In this document: positions 9,686 through 17,156 of the stretch, piece after piece
Position numbering within the stretch: the first letter of the stretch is position 1
Layout: every line of letters begins with the position of its first letter
Source of the DNA: Bacteroidota bacterium
GTDB lineage: Bacteria; Bacteroidota; Ignavibacteria; UBA10030; BY39
Assembly (NCBI GenBank): GCA_030017895.1
Contig: JASEGV010000027.1
Location: 1-38,174 of the forward strand
Length of the DNA: 38,174 nt
Reading direction: 5' to 3'
The notes under the pieces: model-generated
Told to the model about the DNA's origin: nothing
Databases searched by the model: none
What the model saw: the letters and a program-made list of their open reading frames with translations, nothing else
Translations under genes and position numbers: made by a program

Positions 9686-9703
9686 CCTATCTCACTGAAT
9701 AGG
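9686..9703 (-). promoter_or_regulatory. Possible PyrR-binding hairpin
   Basis: On the minus strand CCTAT and ATAGG pair, then a U-G pair closes a six-base loop CAGTGA. This loop fits the CNGNGA hexaloop described for PyrR-binding RNA, and it lies 40 bases before the terminator hairpin. The wider consensus is only partly matched and I found no clear antiterminator pairing, so this is tentative. Confidence 0.4.
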
Positions 9704-9715
9704 TTTAAAGGTTAG

Positions 9716-9789
<74 letters not shown>

Positions 9790-9802
9790 AATTTTCGCTA
9801 TG

Positions 9803-9834
9803 CAAATTTATAGAAAATATACCCGAAAGGCAAA
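9803..9834 (-). promoter_or_regulatory. Bacteroidota-type promoter for tRNA-Val / pyr operon
   Basis: On the minus strand TTTG (9831-9834) is followed after 20 bases by TAAATTTG (9803-9810), matching the TTTG / TAnnTTTG pattern. The -7 element is about 13 bases before the tRNA 5' end. It is back to back with the mgsA promoter. Confidence 0.55.
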
Positions 9835-9837
9835 TAT

Positions 9838-9866
9838 TTGAAAGATAATTATTAAATACATATATT
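9838..9866 (+). promoter_or_regulatory. Promoter of the mgsA operon
   Basis: TTGAAA (9838-9843), 17-base spacer, TATATT (9861-9866). The mgsA ATG is only 9 bases after the -10, so the transcript would be almost leaderless. The same ATACATATATT context recurs at the other plus-strand promoter near 29806. Confidence 0.5.
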
Positions 9867-9875
9867 AAATCAAAA

Positions 9876-10322
9876 ATGGAAACTCGTATATTAAAATCTC
9901 ATAAGAAGATAGCCCTTGTTGCACACGACAACAAAAAAAATGATTTGATAGAGTGGGCGCGATTTAACAGAGGACTACTTGCGGAACATAAATTATTTGC
10001 AACGGGAACGACGGGACGACTATTAGAAAATGAACTCAATTTAGAAATTGTAAAATTAGAAAGCGGTCCCCTCGGCGGCGACCAGCAAATCGGGGCGAAG
10101 ATAGTTGAAGGCGAAATCGATTTTTTGATTTTCTTTTGGGATCCTCTCGAATCACTTTCGCACGACCCTGATATAAAAGCGCTGCTACGATTAACCGTCG
10201 TTTGGAATATACCCGTTGCCTGCAACCGCGCAACAGCCGACTTCATAATTTCCTCGCCGTTGATGTCGAACGAGTATGAAAGAGCAATGCCCATTTACGA
10301 AGACTATAAAAAACGGATGTAA
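9876..10322 (+). CDS. mgsA: Methylglyoxal synthase
   Basis: 148 residues, the usual size. It shows the MgsA pattern IALVAHDNKKNDLIEW, the phosphate-binding TGTTGRLL, GPLGGDQQIGAKI with the catalytic Asp, and FFWDPL near residue 86. It converts dihydroxyacetone phosphate to methylglyoxal plus phosphate in the cytoplasm, relieving phosphate stress from blocked glycolysis. It heads a plus-strand operon with asnA (10 bp gap) and an FAD-linked glycolate/D-lactate dehydrogenase-type gene. If the latter uses D-lactate, the operon would hold both ends of the methylglyoxal bypass (inference). Confidence 0.95.
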   Translation: METRILKSHKKIALVAHDNKKNDLIEWARFNRGLLAEHKLFATGTTGRLLENELNLEIVKLESGPLGGDQQIGAKIVEGEIDFLIFFWDPLESLSHDPDIKALLRLTVVWNIPVACNRATADFIISSPLMSNEYERAMPIYEDYKKRM

Positions 10323-10332
10323 TCGCAAATCC

Positions 10333-11394
10333 ATGCACAAACAAATCATTATTTCAAACGGCAAGCTAACACTCCCAAAAGGATACAAACCTTCCTTAAA
10401 TTTACGCACTACGGAAGAGGCAATAAAATTCATCAAGGATTTTTTTCAAATTAATTTAGCTAAAGAATTAAATCTAAAAAGAATCTCTGCGCCTATTATC
10501 GTATTAAGTAACACCGGTCTCAACGATAACTTAACGGGCACCGAAACACCGGTTAGTTTTAACGTTAAATCGATAAACGAAACGGCTGAAATTGTTCAAT
10601 CGTTGGCGAAGTGGAAACGTAACGCTCTTGCCGACTATGGATTCAAATACGGCGAAGGACTTTATACCGATATGAATGCCCTGCGCCCGCATGAAATTCC
10701 AGATAATTTACATTCAATCTATGTTGACCAGTGGGATTGGGAAAGAATTATTAATGATAAAGAAAGAAATTTAGATTTCTTAAAAACTGTAGTTCGTAAA
10801 ATCTACAAAGTAATTAAACAAACCGAGAAAAAGGTTTGCAACAAATATGAACAGATAGGACAATCATTCCTCCCGACCAATCTACACTTCATACACAGTG
10901 AAGAACTTGAAAGTAAATACCCATCACTTTCGCCACAGGAACGCGAACATGCCATTTGCAAAGAAAAGGAAGCTGTTTTTGTAATCGGTATCGGTGCGAA
11001 ATTAAGCAACGGTTCACCTCACGACAGTCGAGCAGCCGATTATGATGATTGGTCAACCGAAACTCGAAATGGTTACAAAGGTTTGAACGGCGATATACTT
11101 GTTTGGAATCCTGTTCTCGGTCGTGCGTACGAACTTTCGTCGATGGGTATAAGAGTGAATAAAGATACCTTATTACAACAACTACACATTAAAGGTGAAA
11201 CAGCCAAAGTAAAATTATATTATCATCAGAGATTGTTAAAAGGAGAATTACCTCTGACTATCGGCGGCGGTATTGGACAATCAAGATTATGTATGTTCTT
11301 TTTAAGAAAAGCACACATCGGTGAAGTTCAGGCGAGTATCTGGACCAACGAAACAAGAGATATCTGCAAGAAAAATAATATATTTTTGTTGTGA
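10333..11394 (+). CDS. asnA: Aspartate-ammonia ligase (asparagine synthetase A)
   Basis: A class-II-tRNA-synthetase-like AsnA of 353 residues. It makes asparagine from aspartate, ammonia and ATP. Clear motifs are QSLAKWKR, GEGLYTDMNALRP, YVDQWDWE, DYDDWSTE, GLNGDILVWNPVL, ELSSMGIRV and GGGIGQSRL. The frame is open from 10276, but the family's N-terminus fits the ATG at 10333 and the longer form would overlap mgsA. The end overlaps the next gene by 4 bp if that gene uses its GTG start. Located in a window with many ammonia-releasing enzymes, though the operon link is to mgsA. Confidence 0.95.
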   Translation: MHKQIIISNGKLTLPKGYKPSLNLRTTEEAIKFIKDFFQINLAKELNLKRISAPIIVLSNTGLNDNLTGTETPVSFNVKSINETAEIVQSLAKWKRNALADYGFKYGEGLYTDMNALRPHEIPDNLHSIYVDQWDWERIINDKERNLDFLKTVVRKIYKVIKQTEKKVCNKYEQIGQSFLPTNLHFIHSEELESKYPSLSPQEREHAICKEKEAVFVIGIGAKLSNGSPHDSRAADYDDWSTETRNGYKGLNGDILVWNPVLGRAYELSSMGIRVNKDTLLQQLHIKGETAKVKLYYHQRLLKGELPLTIGGGIGQSRLCMFFLRKAHIGEVQASIWTNETRDICKKNNIFLL

Positions 11395-12806
11395 AGCAGA
11401 TGATGGAATTTAATTACAACAAAATTAAACACTCAGATATAGAAAAGATAAAAGAGATTGTCGGCAGTGAAAATATTTTTACTGAAGAAGAAACAAGAAA
11501 CATTTACGGCAGCGATGAAACTGAAGATTTCAAATTTCCACCCGAAGTTGTTGTAAAACCAATTGACACACAACAGGTTTCAAAAATTCTAAAATTAGCA
11601 AACGAAATTAATATTCCTGTAACTCCGCGAGGTGGCGGCACCGGACTTTCGGGAGGCGCACTTCCGATTTATGGTGGGATATGTCTTTCGATGGAAAAAT
11701 TTAACCGCATAATTGAGATTGATGAGAAGAATTTTCAAGCTGTAGTCGAGCCGGGGGTGATAACACAAAAATTCCAGGAAGAATTAGAAAGCCGTGGTTT
11801 GTTCTATCCGCCGGATCCGGCATCGCGAGGGAGCTGTATGTTAGGTGGCAATTTGGCTGAAAACTCTGGAGGTCCACATGCTGTGAAATATGGAGTTACA
11901 AAAGATTACGTGCTGAGTATAGAAGCAGTTTTGCCTACCGGCGAGATAATAAGCACCGGCTCAAGAACTCTGAAAAATGTAAGTGGCTACAATCTAACCC
12001 AACTTATTATTGGCAGCGAAGGAACTTTGGCAGTGATTACAAAAATCATAGTTCGTTTAATTCCGCTCCCAAAACTTCGAAAAGTTATGTTAGTAGCTTT
12101 CAACTCCATTGAAGATTCCGTGTCGGCAGTTGCGAGCATATTTCAGGAAGGGATAACTCCCGCTGCAATCGAGTTTATGGAGAAGTCGGCAATAAAAGCC
12201 ACAGAGGAAAAAAATGATAAAAAATTTCCAAACAGCAATGCAGAAGCACATCTTCTGATTGAAGTTGATGGAAACTATGAAGAGATTTTGAATAAAGAAA
12301 TAGAAACAATTGCCAGAGTAGTTGAACGACACAATTCACTCGATATTTTACTTGCGGAAGATAGACAAAAAGTTAATGATGTTTGGGATTTACGAAGAAG
12401 TATAGGTGAAGCGGTAAAATCTATTTCAGCATATAAAGAGGAAGATACGGTTGTTCCGCGTGCACACTTACCTCAGCTCGTGAAAGGTGTGAAAGATATT
12501 TGCAACAGATATGGAATTACATCCATTTGTTACGGACACGCAGGTGATGGTAATGTTCACGTGAATATTTTAAAGGATAAACTGGATGATAAAACGTGGG
12601 ATGCTAATATAGATAAAGCCATACGAGAAATTTTTCAACTGACAGTTTCATTAGGAGGAACAATCTCAGGCGAACATGGTATTGGTTACTCACAAAAATC
12701 GTATTTACCGATTGCTCTTTCTGAAATCGAAATAGAATTAATGAAAAAGATAAAACACTTATTTGACCCGAAAAATATTTTGAACCCGGGGAAAATATTC
12801 GCATGA
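11391..12806 (+). CDS. FAD-linked glycolate/D-lactate dehydrogenase (GlcD-type)
   Basis: 471 residues, VAO-type FAD enzyme. The FAD-binding half has TPRGGGTGLSGGALP (about 80-94) and GGNLAENSGGPHAVKYG (about 154-170). The C-terminal half has CYGHAGDGNVHVNIL and SGEHGIGYSQK, where family members bind metal and flavin. It oxidises a 2-hydroxyacid such as glycolate or D-lactate. Given mgsA two genes upstream, D-lactate from methylglyoxal detoxification is an attractive substrate (inference). The frame opens with GTG overlapping the asnA stop (GTGA). In-frame ATGs at 11400 and 11403 are equally possible starts. Confidence 0.88.
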   Translation: MKQMMEFNYNKIKHSDIEKIKEIVGSENIFTEEETRNIYGSDETEDFKFPPEVVVKPIDTQQVSKILKLANEINIPVTPRGGGTGLSGGALPIYGGICLSMEKFNRIIEIDEKNFQAVVEPGVITQKFQEELESRGLFYPPDPASRGSCMLGGNLAENSGGPHAVKYGVTKDYVLSIEAVLPTGEIISTGSRTLKNVSGYNLTQLIIGSEGTLAVITKIIVRLIPLPKLRKVMLVAFNSIEDSVSAVASIFQEGITPAAIEFMEKSAIKATEEKNDKKFPNSNAEAHLLIEVDGNYEEILNKEIETIARVVERHNSLDILLAEDRQKVNDVWDLRRSIGEAVKSISAYKEEDTVVPRAHLPQLVKGVKDICNRYGITSICYGHAGDGNVHVNILKDKLDDKTWDANIDKAIREIFQLTVSLGGTISGEHGIGYSQKSYLPIALSEIEIELMKKIKHLFDPKNILNPGKIFA

Positions 12807-12816
12807 AACTCTTTTG

Positions 12817-13707
12817 ATGTCTATTATTGGTGAAATATCTGCATTAATTACAGCATTTTGCTGGTCGGGTTCGTCAATTTCGTTCGCCGAAGCAACAAAA
12901 AGAGCCGGGTCGGTATTAGTCAATGTTGCACGTTTGATCGTTGCGGCATTTTTTCTACTAATCACAATTCTAATTGCTCAAATCAGTTTACAACTTTCAT
13001 CAACACAATATACTTGTTTAGTAGTTAGCGGAATTATTGGTTTAACTTTCGGCGATACATTTCTCTTCAAAGCATATCAACAACTCGGTGCACGAGTAAC
13101 TTCGTTGATAATGTCGTTTGCTCCGGCAGTGAGTGCTTTGTTGGCATTTATATTTTTAGGCGAGGTTCTGTCAATTCAGGATATCATAGGAATACTTATA
13201 ACAATCGCAGGTATCGCAATTGTGGTTCTCGAAAAAAATGAAAACGTTTCGCTCAGGCGGACATTTTTTAACATCGGTTTATTGATGGCATTTTTAGGTG
13301 CAGTCGGTCAAGGGAGTGGATTAGTCTTCGCAAAAATGGCTTTTAACGAAGGTGATATTAACGGTTTTGCTGCAACTTTTATACGAATAGCTGCCGGTTT
13401 AATTACTTTATTTCCGATAGCTTTAATTTCGGGACGATTAAAAAATCCTTTCAAAACATTCTTAGCCGACAAACAAGCTTTTAAATATACAGTGTTAGGT
13501 GCGCTGATGGGTCCTTACTTCGGTATAACATTTAGCTTAATCGCAATTTCGCATACGAAAGTCGGTATTGCGGCGACGATTATGGCGATCGTTCCGATAT
13601 TAATGCTGCCGTTAGTAAAATATTTTTATAAAGAAACAATAACTAAGCGGGCAGTTGTGGGAGCTTTTGTGGCAGTAGCTGGTGTTGCTTTATTATTCTT
13701 GTTTTGA
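12817..13707 (+). CDS. EamA-family (DMT superfamily) transporter
   Basis: About 296 residues, almost entirely hydrophobic, with ten predicted membrane helices arranged as two EamA halves. The first half includes GEISALITAFCWSGSSISFAEA and SFAPAVSALLAFIFLGEVLS, and the second starts near NIGLLMAFLGAVGQGSGLVFAK and has IMAIVPILMLPLVKYFYKE. Both halves show the typical acidic residue near the end of helix 4. Likely an inner-membrane exporter of metabolites or amino acids, substrate unknown. The frame starts at a TTG (12814), but the ATG three bases later is preferred. Last gene of the mgsA operon, 10 bp after GlcD and convergent with xdhC only 10 bp away. Confidence 0.85.
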   Translation: MSIIGEISALITAFCWSGSSISFAEATKRAGSVLVNVARLIVAAFFLLITILIAQISLQLSSTQYTCLVVSGIIGLTFGDTFLFKAYQQLGARVTSLIMSFAPAVSALLAFIFLGEVLSIQDIIGILITIAGIAIVVLEKNENVSLRRTFFNIGLLMAFLGAVGQGSGLVFAKMAFNEGDINGFAATFIRIAAGLITLFPIALISGRLKNPFKTFLADKQAFKYTVLGALMGPYFGITFSLIAISHTKVGIAATIMAIVPILMLPLVKYFYKETITKRAVVGAFVAVAGVALLFLF

Positions 13708-13717
13708 TTAGTGATTT

Positions 13718-14767
13718 TCAATTTGAGATTTTTTTGTGGCTCACACTATGAGTAATATTTTTTCTTCTCACACTCACCATTTCGGCAACAATACTCACCG
13801 CAATCTCCTCCACCGAAATTGCACCGATGTCTAATCCGACAGGTGCAAATATATTTTTCAGTCTCGATTCGTCTAATCCCTTCGCTATTAGATTTTTGTA
13901 AGAAACTAATACTTTCCGTTTACTTCCAATCATCCCGATATATTTTGGTTTGAATTTTAGAATCTGCTCAAGCACTAACTCATCGTAGCTGTGCCCGCGA
14001 GTTACGATTATCACAAAAGCTGTTTCTTCGATTTTAAGATGTTCAGAAATATTTCTGAAAGGTAAGCATATCGTTTTGTCAGCCTCCAGAAATTTATCAC
14101 GGTTGGTGTATTCAATTCTATCATCAACTATAGTAACGCTGAAACCGCACGGGGCAGCAAATTTAGAAACAGCTTTGCCGACATGCCCGCCTCCGAAGAT
14201 ATAAAGCGGTGCCTTTCCCTCGATTGGCTCATAGATGTATAAATCATCTTCAATATTTTGCATCACCGGAATAAATTTTTCTAATACATTTTTAGGGAAC
14301 GATTTAATTTCACTTAAATTGCCTAACAGCAATCGGTTAGCTTTATCGTATATCGATTTTTCAGAATTATTATCTTTACCAATTTTGGATACGAGTATGG
14401 TTTCTAGTCCGGCATCGCATCTCTCAGAAAGTTTTTTGAACAACTGTTGATGCGAAATGTTTATTGGTTCGATTAATACTTTCAGAGTACCGCCGCATAT
14501 TAACCCGGTTTCTGCGTCGTCGTCATTCAATTCGAAATCCAAAATTACAGCTATATTTTTATCTTGAATTGCAGCCGCTCTTCGCATAACTGCATCCTCG
14601 ACACATCCTCCGCCGATTGTTCCGGCAATCCGGTTTCCGTCTATGCCGAGCAGCATTTTCGATTGTGCGGGGGCGGGAGTTGAGCCAGACGTCCACACAA
14701 TTGTCGCAAGCATGCCATGCTGGTTTAACTCAAGGAAATTACATATTTTTTCGAATATACTTTTCAT
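13718..14767 (-). CDS. xdhC: XdhC/CoxI family molybdenum-cofactor insertion and sulfuration factor
   Basis: 349 residues. The N-terminal XdhC/CoxI domain has IVWTSGSTPAPAQSKMLL and GTIGGGCVEDAVMRRA (about 25-70). The C-terminal Rossmann domain has YIFGGGHVGKAVSKFAAP (about 209-226) followed by VTIVDDR. Known XdhC proteins bind molybdenum cofactor, hand it to the cysteine desulfurase for sulfuration and insert it into xanthine dehydrogenase. The gene overlaps mocA by 4 bp (ATGA), and both lie on the strand of the molybdenum hydroxylase genes to the right, which they presumably mature. Confidence 0.92.
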   Translation of the reverse strand: MKSIFEKICNFLELNQHGMLATIVWTSGSTPAPAQSKMLLGIDGNRIAGTIGGGCVEDAVMRRAAAIQDKNIAVILDFELNDDDAETGLICGGTLKVLIEPINISHQQLFKKLSERCDAGLETILVSKIGKDNNSEKSIYDKANRLLLGNLSEIKSFPKNVLEKFIPVMQNIEDDLYIYEPIEGKAPLYIFGGGHVGKAVSKFAAPCGFSVTIVDDRIEYTNRDKFLEADKTICLPFRNISEHLKIEETAFVIIVTRGHSYDELVLEQILKFKPKYIGMIGSKRKVLVSYKNLIAKGLDESRLKNIFAPVGLDIGAISVEEIAVSIVAEMVSVRRKNITHSVSHKKISN

Positions 14768-15366
14768 TCAATATTCATTTGGTTAATATATTTTTCAAAA
14801 ATCTCTGGTGTATCAACATTAATAAGAATCCCTTCTTCCCCGGTAGGAACTTCGATAACTTCATTATGATGTGCCCAGACTACTGCGCGGGCACCAATAT
14901 CGTGAGGCGCTCGCATTAATTCAGAGAATAAAGAAGATGAAAATATTATAGGGTGGCCTCTCTTTGCATCGAATATCGGTACAACGATCGGTGGTTTTGT
15001 TTTCGAGTATGCCTCAATCAGTTTTTTAATCAATTCGGATGAGATTAAAGGTCTATCAATCGGACAAATCATAATCGCATCGCAATCATTGGGTGCACTT
15101 TTTATAGCCACTTGTATCGAAGAGAGTTGTCCTTTTTGATAATTCTCATTTATAACGAAATCAATTTTCAAGTCTGGAAGTTGAGCTATGATTTTATCAG
15201 AATCATGTCCTAATACGACACTAATTTCATGTAACCCTGCATTTCGCAATGTTGCTACGAGATGTTGAAGAAAAGTCTTCCCTTTAATTTGTAGAAGCGC
15301 CTTCGGTGAACCCATCCTTATGGATTCTCCAGCGGCGAGTATAACTCCGTAAATTGATGTATTCAT
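14764..15366 (-). CDS. mocA: MocA-type molybdenum cofactor nucleotidyltransferase
   Basis: A 200-residue NTP-transferase with the N-terminal loop GVILAAGESIRMGSPKALL (about 7-25), CPIDRPLI for metal/substrate binding and RGHPIIFSSSLF. Family members (MocA/MobA-like) add CMP or GMP to the molybdenum cofactor, giving the dinucleotide form that molybdenum hydroxylases carry. Some relatives have other sugar-nucleotide substrates, but the 4-bp overlap with xdhC makes the cofactor role very likely. A terminator lies between this gene and the carbamoyltransferase upstream, so mocA-xdhC probably has its own promoter in 15367-15430. Confidence 0.88.
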   Translation of the reverse strand: MNTSIYGVILAAGESIRMGSPKALLQIKGKTFLQHLVATLRNAGLHEISVVLGHDSDKIIAQLPDLKIDFVINENYQKGQLSSIQVAIKSAPNDCDAIMICPIDRPLISSELIKKLIEAYSKTKPPIVVPIFDAKRGHPIIFSSSLFSELMRAPHDIGARAVVWAHHNEVIEVPTGEEGILINVDTPEIFEKYINQMNIE

Positions 15367-15430
15367 TTGTTATTCTAATAATTTTCTGAAATGGCTAAGT
15401 TATGTACAAATATAAAAATTAAAACACATA

Positions 15431-15472
15431 TTAAAAAAAATCAGATAGCAGAAGATAGTTTCTACTATCTGA
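15431..15472 (-). terminator. Intrinsic terminator after the ygeW-like gene
   Basis: On the minus strand TCAGATAG (15465-15472) pairs perfectly with CTATCTGA (15441-15448), with an alternative nested AGATAG/CTATCT pairing in between, and is followed directly by eight T residues. It would end transcripts of the pathway cluster before mocA. Confidence 0.7.
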
Positions 15473-15493
15473 TTACGTTCACTATTAAAATTT

Positions 15494-15556
15494 AAATTGT
15501 TAATTACTAATTGTTAATTTTCAATTGACAATCGACTATTAACTATTGACCATTAT
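15494..15556 (-). repeat. Nine-unit heptamer element, copy A
   Basis: Exactly nine consecutive 7-bp units (63 bp): AAATTGT, TAATTAC, TAATTGT, TAATTTT, CAATTGA, CAATCGA, CTATTAA, CTATTGA, CCATTAT, read on the plus strand. It ends right at the stop codon of the carbamoyltransferase gene (15557). Units correspond in order to those of copies B and C. Confidence 0.88.
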
Positions 15557-16558
15557 TTACATCGTTAAAGCCATAACCGCTTTACAAGTGTGCAAACGAT
15601 TTTCTGCTTCGGGGAATACACGTGAGTGTGAACCATCAATAACAGCATCGGTTACTTCGTAACCGCGGTCTGCTGGTAAGCAGTGCATGTAGATTGATTT
15701 TTTTGCAGTGAGTTTCATTTTTTCTTCGTCGCAAATCCAATTTTTGTATTTCTTCGAAATCTCTAAAGCTTTTTCGGGTGTATGGAAAAGAGATTCAATT
15801 CCCCACGATTTTGGATAAACTATATGAGCGCTTTCGAAAGCTTCATCCATATTATCTACTATTTCGAATTTCGTTCCGTTTTCTTTTGCAGCTTTCTTCG
15901 CGTATTCAACTTCGCTATCCATCAGTTTGTATTCCGGCGGATGTGCAAGTACTACATCAAGTCCGAAGCGCGGCATCAAAGTTATCAAACCTTGCGGGAC
16001 GGACATCGGCTTTGCGTAACTCGGTGCATAAGCCCACGACACGGCAATTTTTTTACCGCGTAAATTCTTTCCGAACTCTTCCCGGATTGTCATCAAGTCG
16101 GCAAGCGCCTGGAAAGGATGGTCGATATCGCATTGCAAATTCATAACCGGCACATCGGCATGTTCAGCAACTTCCCGCATATACTTGTTGCCTTCGCCCG
16201 GAACCAAGTCGTGGCGGATGGCGATTGCATGTCCGTAGCTCGAAAGTATTATTCCCATATCTTTCGGCGATTCACCGTGCGCAACTTGTGAGGTTTCGGC
16301 AGAGATAAAGTGAGCGTGACCTCCGAGCTGTGTTAAACCAGCTTCAAACGAGTTTCTTGTTCTTGTCGATTTGTCGAAGAAAAACAAGAAGTTTGTCTTG
16401 TCCGGCAGGTAGCGATGTGGCTGACCTTTTCTGAAACGTATTTTTAAATCGGCTGCAACTTTCAGTGCAAGCTCGATTTCTTTTACTGACCAGTCCTTTG
16501 TTTCGATGTAATCTTTCCCCCGGACTGTGTTCGGGAGTTTTGGTAGTTTTGTTGGCAT
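15557..16558 (-). CDS. ygeW: YgeW-family carbamoyltransferase of the purine-catabolism cluster
   Basis: 333 residues. Carbamoyl-phosphate motifs are STRTR (64-68), HPFQ (147-150) and HCLP (292-295). The second-substrate loop is VYPKSWG instead of the SMG of ornithine transcarbamylases. It matches E. coli YgeW closely in AHGES, RHDL...NKYMREV, NLQCDIDHP, SWAYAPSY-KP-SVPQG and RFG-DV-LAHP, so an argF label would be misleading. YgeW-type enzymes are proposed to remove a carbamoyl group from a ureido intermediate and yield carbamoyl phosphate, usable for ATP. It follows the ygeY homologue, separated only by a repeat-flanked four-helix-bundle gene. The exact substrate cannot be read from sequence. 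Confidence 0.85.
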   Translation of the reverse strand: MPTKLPKLPNTVRGKDYIETKDWSVKEIELALKVAADLKIRFRKGQPHRYLPDKTNFLFFFDKSTRTRNSFEAGLTQLGGHAHFISAETSQVAHGESPKDMGIILSSYGHAIAIRHDLVPGEGNKYMREVAEHADVPVMNLQCDIDHPFQALADLMTIREEFGKNLRGKKIAVSWAYAPSYAKPMSVPQGLITLMPRFGLDVVLAHPPEYKLMDSEVEYAKKAAKENGTKFEIVDNMDEAFESAHIVYPKSWGIESLFHTPEKALEISKKYKNWICDEEKMKLTAKKSIYMHCLPADRGYEVTDAVIDGSHSRVFPEAENRLHTCKAVMALTM

Positions 16559-16601
16559 TGTGTTTCCTTTAATTTTAGATGATTATTTATTTCAAGAATT
16601 C

Positions 16602-16664
16602 TAATCGTTAATTGTTAATCGCTAATTGGCAATTGAAAATTGACTATTAGCCATTGACCATTAA
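16602..16664 (-). repeat. Nine-unit heptamer element, copy B
   Basis: Nine 7-bp units: TAATCGT, TAATTGT, TAATCGC, TAATTGG, CAATTGA, AAATTGA, CTATTAG, CCATTGA, CCATTAA (plus-strand reading). Its last unit supplies the stop codon of the four-helix-bundle gene (16661-16663). It lies 43 bp upstream of the ygeW-like start. Confidence 0.88.
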
Positions 16665-17023
16665 ATATTTTTTTTACCTTTTGCAGTTGTAATACTCGAA
16701 TTAATTATTTTTGAAAGCTGAATACATTCTTCCGCGATTGGACCAATAATCTCGTTTGAGATTATTTTGCTTCTTTTTATTATCTCAAGCGAAATTTGAG
16801 TTTCATTCAGCTCTATCAAAACAATTCCCAACTTATGTAAAAAATCTCTTTTGCTCTCAGCACCTCTAGCCTCACCATAATTGTGAGCAGGTGAGGTTCC
16901 ACATCGTAGAAGTTGATTTGAAAGATGCCTACCCGTATAGTTGTCAGGCAATTTTTCACAGAGCTTTATAATACTAACAGAAAAGTTGATGAATCTCTCT
17001 TGTATATCGTCTCCTTTTGCCAT
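16661..17023 (-). CDS. Four-helix-bundle protein of the S23/IVP-Avd family
   Basis: 120 residues, all helical in appearance, matching the 23S-rRNA-intervening-sequence / four-helix-bundle family: DDIQERFINFSVSIIKLCEKLP, GRHLSNQLLRCGTSPAHNYGEA, SKRDFLHKLGIVLIELNET. Relatives include Avd of diversity-generating retroelements and stand-alone proteins of unknown role that probably bind nucleic acid. The frame is open to 17074, but the ATG at 17021-17023 gives the family's N-terminus and the extra residues come from repeat DNA. The gene is bracketed by copies B and C of the heptamer element in direct orientation and splits the ygeY-ygeW pair, which suggests a small mobile or recombination-inserted cassette. 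No reverse transcriptase is nearby. Confidence 0.85.
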   Translation of the reverse strand: MAKGDDIQERFINFSVSIIKLCEKLPDNYTGRHLSNQLLRCGTSPAHNYGEARGAESKRDFLHKLGIVLIELNETQISLEIIKRSKIISNEIIGPIAEECIQLSKIINSSITTAKGKKNI

Positions 17024-17043
17024 ATTATCGCTAATTTTTTTCG

Positions 17044-17106
17044 AAATTGTTGATTGTTGATATCCAATTGTCAATTGATAATTGACTATTAACCATTGAC
17101 CGTTAT
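17044..17106 (-). repeat. Nine-unit heptamer element, copy C
   Basis: Nine units: AAATTGT, TGATTGT, TGATATC, CAATTGT, CAATTGA, TAATTGA, CTATTAA, CCATTGA, CCGTTAT. It lies 442 bp from copy B in the same orientation, just upstream of the four-helix-bundle start. Confidence 0.88.
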
Positions 17107-17121
17107 TTTTTGAACATATTC

Positions 17122-17156
17122 TAATTGTTAATAGCTAATGGCTAATTGTCAATTTG
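17122..17156 (-). repeat. Partial (five-unit) heptamer element overlapping the ygeY 3' end
   Basis: Units TAATTGT, TAATAGC, TAATGGC, TAATTGT, CAATTTG correspond to units 1-5 of the 63-bp element. The stop codon and last residues (QIDN) of the M20 hydrolase are written by this repeat. Confidence 0.75.

Noticed and set aside
15778-16146. Plus-strand open frame of 122 codons
   Set aside because: Antisense to the conserved core of the ygeW-like gene and without family features.
15557-16558. Plain ornithine carbamoyltransferase (argF)
   Set aside because: The second-substrate loop is KSWG instead of SMG, whole blocks match YgeW, and the neighbours are ygeY-, ssnA- and xdh-type genes with no arginine genes.
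16661-17023. Diversity-generating retroelement (Avd-like gene)
   Set aside because: No reverse transcriptase, template repeat or variable repeat is visible near it.
15494-17156. CRISPR-like array
   Set aside because: The repeats are contiguous 7-bp units without spacers, and there are no cas genes.
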